Shown here one piece after another: positions 32,628-34,819 of a DNA stretch of 34,819 nucleotides. This DNA comes from Ignisphaera aggregans (lineage in GTDB: Archaea; Thermoproteota; Thermoprotei_A; Sulfolobales; Ignisphaeraceae): contig DQTV01000015.1 of assembly GCA_015662595.1 (NCBI GenBank), forward strand, positions 1 through 34,819, given 5' to 3'. Numbering within the stretch: the first letter of the stretch is position 1; each line of letters starts with the position of its first letter. The translations under genes and the position numbers were made by a program. The notes beneath the pieces were generated by a model, which had not been told where the DNA came from, ran no database searches, and was given only the letters and a program-made list of their open reading frames with translations.

Positions 32628-33011
32628 ATGAGGTCTAGGAAGATACGTAAGAGAATCGATCTGGAGGAGATAGGCTTAAACCTCGAAACTATTGATGAGG
32701 AGGCGATGCTGCGTATAGCTGAGATCGCTGAGGAGGAGATTAGGAAGGCTTTAGATGAAGTGCTTGGGCCTAGGATGATTAAGTACCTTCTGGCGGTCGA
32801 AGTTTTTGTCGATGATAAGCTTAACGTGTTTGTAGATCTAGCTGTTGACTCACGTATACCTCCAGCTATAAGTTTGGAGAGCGTAATTGATAGAGCCATT
32901 AAGAGAGGGCTAGATAAGGCGGCTGCTTATGTACGTGAGCTTGCGAGACTTCATAGAGCGGCTACAGACAGCGATAAGACAAGCGAGACGAGTAGCTCTA
33001 CTATGTCATAG
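32628..33011 (+). CDS. DUF3194-family protein
   Basis: From ATG at 32628 the protein has 127 residues. It is acidic and mostly helical at first (IDEEAMLRIAEIAEEEIRKA), with a beta section (YLLAVEVFVDDKLNVFVDLA). Short proteins of this kind follow prefoldin beta in many archaeal genomes, and I read it as DUF3194. The function is unknown. The last 83 bases overlap the DHH gene, and the tail (ATDSDKTSETSSSTMS) looks like a by-product of that overlap. The ORF-track start at 32592 lies inside prefoldin. Confidence 0.75.
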   Translation: MRSRKIRKRIDLEEIGLNLETIDEEAMLRIAEIAEEEIRKALDEVLGPRMIKYLLAVEVFVDDKLNVFVDLAVDSRIPPAISLESVIDRAIKRGLDKAAAYVRELARLHRAATDSDKTSETSSSTMS

Positions 33012-33996
33012 CAATGCCGATCCAGATGCTATGGCAGCTCTCTGCACATTCACGTACATGGTTAAGAGGCTTGGCGTAGAGGATGTCTCTGCGCTAGTTC
33101 CAGAGGGTATTGGCTTAGAGTCTCGTAGAATTGCAGAGCTATGCAGGGACCTAGGTGTAGACGTTCAGGTAGTTAGAAAGGGTAGCAAGGTAGACACGGG
33201 TTACGATCTGTGTATCTTAATCGATGTAGCATCTCTTGATCAGCTCAAAATGCTTAAACCTCTAGTCCTTGAGGGCTGTAGGTACCGCGTAGTGATAGAC
33301 CATCATGAAGAGCATAGCGTTGAGTCTGAGCTAAAGCTTGTGGATCCAGAAGCGTCATCAGCATCCGAACTCGTTTTCGAGCTGGCTGTGGAGCTGGGTG
33401 TAGAGATTCCTCGAGAACTAATTGAGGCTCTGTTGGCGGGCATAGTGTTTGATACACGTAGATTCTTAAGAGTTACACCCCGTACGCTTAGGAATGCCGC
33501 TAGAATGCTTGAGTATGGAGCAGACTACCAGAGATCTCTATCCCTAACCTCGGTACCTAGACCTCAGCATCAGAGAATAGCGAGGATAAAGTGCATGCTT
33601 CGCCATAGGGGGTTCAGAGCTCGCATAGCCTCAGATGATGTCTTCATAGCGCTTTCCGAGGTTGGAGCGTACGAATCTGACTGTGCTAATACGCTCCTCT
33701 CCATAGGATACGACATTGCCTTCGTCCTATCGGAAGACGATGTGCTTCGAGCGGTAAGGGTTGTGTATCGCGCACGTGAGGATGTGATTACGAAGCTCGG
33801 CATCGACATCTATAGCTCGATACTAGCTAAGCTCGTTGAGAAGCTCGGAGGTGGAGGTGGTGGACATAGAGCTGCTGGAGCTGCTATCCTAAGGACTAGA
33901 AGCTGTTCTGATGCTGGACGCGAGCTAATACGGACATTAGTCGAGGTTTTTAAAGATGGTTTTGTTGAGCTAGCTGAGCCAAGGGTGGCTGACTAA
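32929..33996 (+). CDS. DHH-family phosphoesterase
   Basis: The 355-residue protein has the DHH motifs: CHSNADPDAMAALCTFTYMV (metal-binding DxD), CILIDVASLDQL, the DHH motif VVIDHHEEHS, and a DHHA1 domain with GGGGGGHRAAGAA near the C-terminus. It belongs to the RecJ/NrnA-like group; members degrade short oligonucleotides or pAp. The exact substrate is open. It starts inside the DUF3194 gene and ends 3 bases before the nuclease gene. Confidence 0.9.
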   Translation: MYVSLRDFIERLQTAIRQARRVALLCHSNADPDAMAALCTFTYMVKRLGVEDVSALVPEGIGLESRRIAELCRDLGVDVQVVRKGSKVDTGYDLCILIDVASLDQLKMLKPLVLEGCRYRVVIDHHEEHSVESELKLVDPEASSASELVFELAVELGVEIPRELIEALLAGIVFDTRRFLRVTPRTLRNAARMLEYGADYQRSLSLTSVPRPQHQRIARIKCMLRHRGFRARIASDDVFIALSEVGAYESDCANTLLSIGYDIAFVLSEDDVLRAVRVVYRAREDVITKLGIDIYSSILAKLVEKLGGGGGGHRAAGAAILRTRSCSDAGRELIRTLVEVFKDGFVELAEPRVAD

Positions 33997-33999
33997 GCT

Positions 34000-34746
34000 A
34001 TGGTCGTCGTCTACGTCGATGAGCGTGAGAAGAGCAGTAGAGTTCCATCTCTCCTGAGCTCCATGGGGGTGACGGTGATATTCAAGGCCCTCGATGTTGG
34101 TGACTACATAGTTTCTGAGCGCATAGGTATTGAGAGGAAGAGCGCTAACGACTTCGTTAAGTCGATAGTGGATGGGAGACTGTTTGACCAGGCTAGAAGA
34201 CTTCGTGAGGTTTTTGAAAAGCCTGTGATAATCATAGAGGGCAGTCTGTCCAAGGCTTTGAAGGCATTCAACGTTAGGAGGAGCGCTGTTCAGGGAGCTT
34301 ACCTAGCTCTCGGTATAGACATGGGTATAGTGATCGTGTTTACTAGAAGCGAGGAGGAGAGTGCAGAGATCATCAAGAGGCTCGCTATAAGAGAGCAGGA
34401 GAAGCAGGGTGGTGTCAAGGCCATAAGCGTCAGGAAGCCCCGTCTTAGCACAGTTGAAGAGTGGCAACTATATATCCTTCAATGCTTCCCCCACATAGGT
34501 CCAAAAACAGCGCGTAGGATACTCGAGGTACTGGGCTCGATACAGAGGTTCTGCAACGCCTCTCCAAGCGAGCTAGCTAAGATAGAGGGGCTGAGCGAGA
34601 AGAAGGCGAGTGAGATAGTACAGATCCTGAGAGCTGTGTACCGTGGATACATGGAGAAGAGGTGTAGGAAGGAGACGAGGTCTATCATCGACTACATGAG
34701 CAAGGTTGACGCCGAGACATCCGGATCACAGTCTCAGCAAACTTAA
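34000..34746 (+). CDS. xpf: XPF/Mus81-type structure-specific endonuclease
   Basis: The 248-residue protein is the short crenarchaeal XPF without a helicase domain. The nuclease core shows VVYVDEREKSSRVPSLL, LDVGDYIVSERIGIERKSAND with the ERKxxxD signature, and VKSIVDGRLFDQARRL. Two helix-hairpin-helix elements follow (CFPHIGPKTARRILEVLGS, KIEGLSEKKASEIVQIL). It cleaves flap and fork structures as a dimer; crenarchaeal forms depend on PCNA. The C-terminal tail has no obvious PCNA motif. Confidence 0.94.
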   Translation: MVVVYVDEREKSSRVPSLLSSMGVTVIFKALDVGDYIVSERIGIERKSANDFVKSIVDGRLFDQARRLREVFEKPVIIIEGSLSKALKAFNVRRSAVQGAYLALGIDMGIVIVFTRSEEESAEIIKRLAIREQEKQGGVKAISVRKPRLSTVEEWQLYILQCFPHIGPKTARRILEVLGSIQRFCNASPSELAKIEGLSEKKASEIVQILRAVYRGYMEKRCRKETRSIIDYMSKVDAETSGSQSQQT

Positions 34747-34786
34747 TAAGCTAACCGTCAGACCCTACCTAAGGGTTTGAGTAGCG

Positions 34787-34819
34787 ATGAGGTATGTCAA
34801 GACGGTTGAGCAAGTACTG
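34787..34819 (+). CDS. Start of a gene running off the window
   Basis: From ATG at 34787 the frame stays open to the end of the window (11 codons, MRYVKTVEQVL). A TTAATAAG element about 40 bases upstream could be its promoter. Too little is visible to name a product. Confidence 0.3.
   Translation, partial: MRYVKTVEQVL

Noticed and set aside
1-34819. CRISPR array, insertion sequence or prophage
   Set aside because: I saw no regularly spaced repeats, transposase motifs, terminal repeats or phage structural genes anywhere in the window.

Overview
The window looks like a hyperthermophilic crenarchaeon (Thermoproteota). The replication genes are archaeal (MCM, a Gins23-type GINS, clamp loader RFC-S/RFC-L, Orc1/Cdc6). 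The exosome and proteasome genes form the archaeal superoperon. Two tRNA genes carry introns with bulge-helix-bulge splice motifs. TATA-type promoters, GTG/TTG starts and ATGA overlaps are common, and C/D box guide RNAs lie between genes. Gene content is closest to Desulfurococcales-like organisms, but I cannot name the species from sequence alone.

Layout. 1-7250: the C-terminal part of a PflX-like radical SAM protein, a CPA2 cation/proton antiporter, archaemetzincin, a MscS channel with a DUF432-like partner, an ArsR-type regulator, a minimal SUF pair (SufC, SufB-like) and a SixA-like phosphatase. 7560-15740: a surface-anchored transglutaminase-like protein, the transporter CstA, an ArsA/Get3-type ATPase flanked by two unknown genes, a DUF134 regulator beside two very Trp/Tyr/Pro-rich small proteins, a 700-base gene-poor stretch and an M50 protease. 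16018-19813: an RNA-maturation block with tRNA-Leu(UAA), a THUMP protein, a PUA protein, LigT/ThpR with the CCA-adding enzyme, a zinc ribbon and tRNA-Pro(GGG). 19871-26986: a replication block. 27310-33996: psmA, SBDS, Rrp4, Rrp41, Rrp42, L37Ae, Brix, Pcc1, prefoldin beta, DUF3194 and a DHH phosphoesterase in one direction, followed by an XPF-type nuclease and the edge of another gene.

The ORF track does not show several noncoding elements. Three intergenic stretches hold well-formed C/D box sRNAs (1684-1732, 4658-4707, 27167-27222), each with C, D', C' and D boxes and guides of 12-16 nt; a weaker fourth lies at 7451-7509 on the minus strand. The promoter of the Trp/Tyr/Pro-rich gene has its TATA box enclosed between two related palindromes (13912-13925 and 13936-13953), which suggests a dedicated repressor, possibly the adjacent DUF134 protein. 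The orc1/cdc6 promoter has a dyad enclosed by two copies of a 10-base direct repeat, a candidate autoregulatory or origin site.

Together, the genes cover stable-RNA processing (tRNA splicing substrates, CCA addition, 2',3'-cyclic phosphate chemistry, guide RNAs, the exosome, the KEOPS subunit Pcc1), ribosome biogenesis (SBDS, Brix, L37Ae), protein quality control (proteasome, prefoldin) and DNA replication. The least explained part is 13424-15130.
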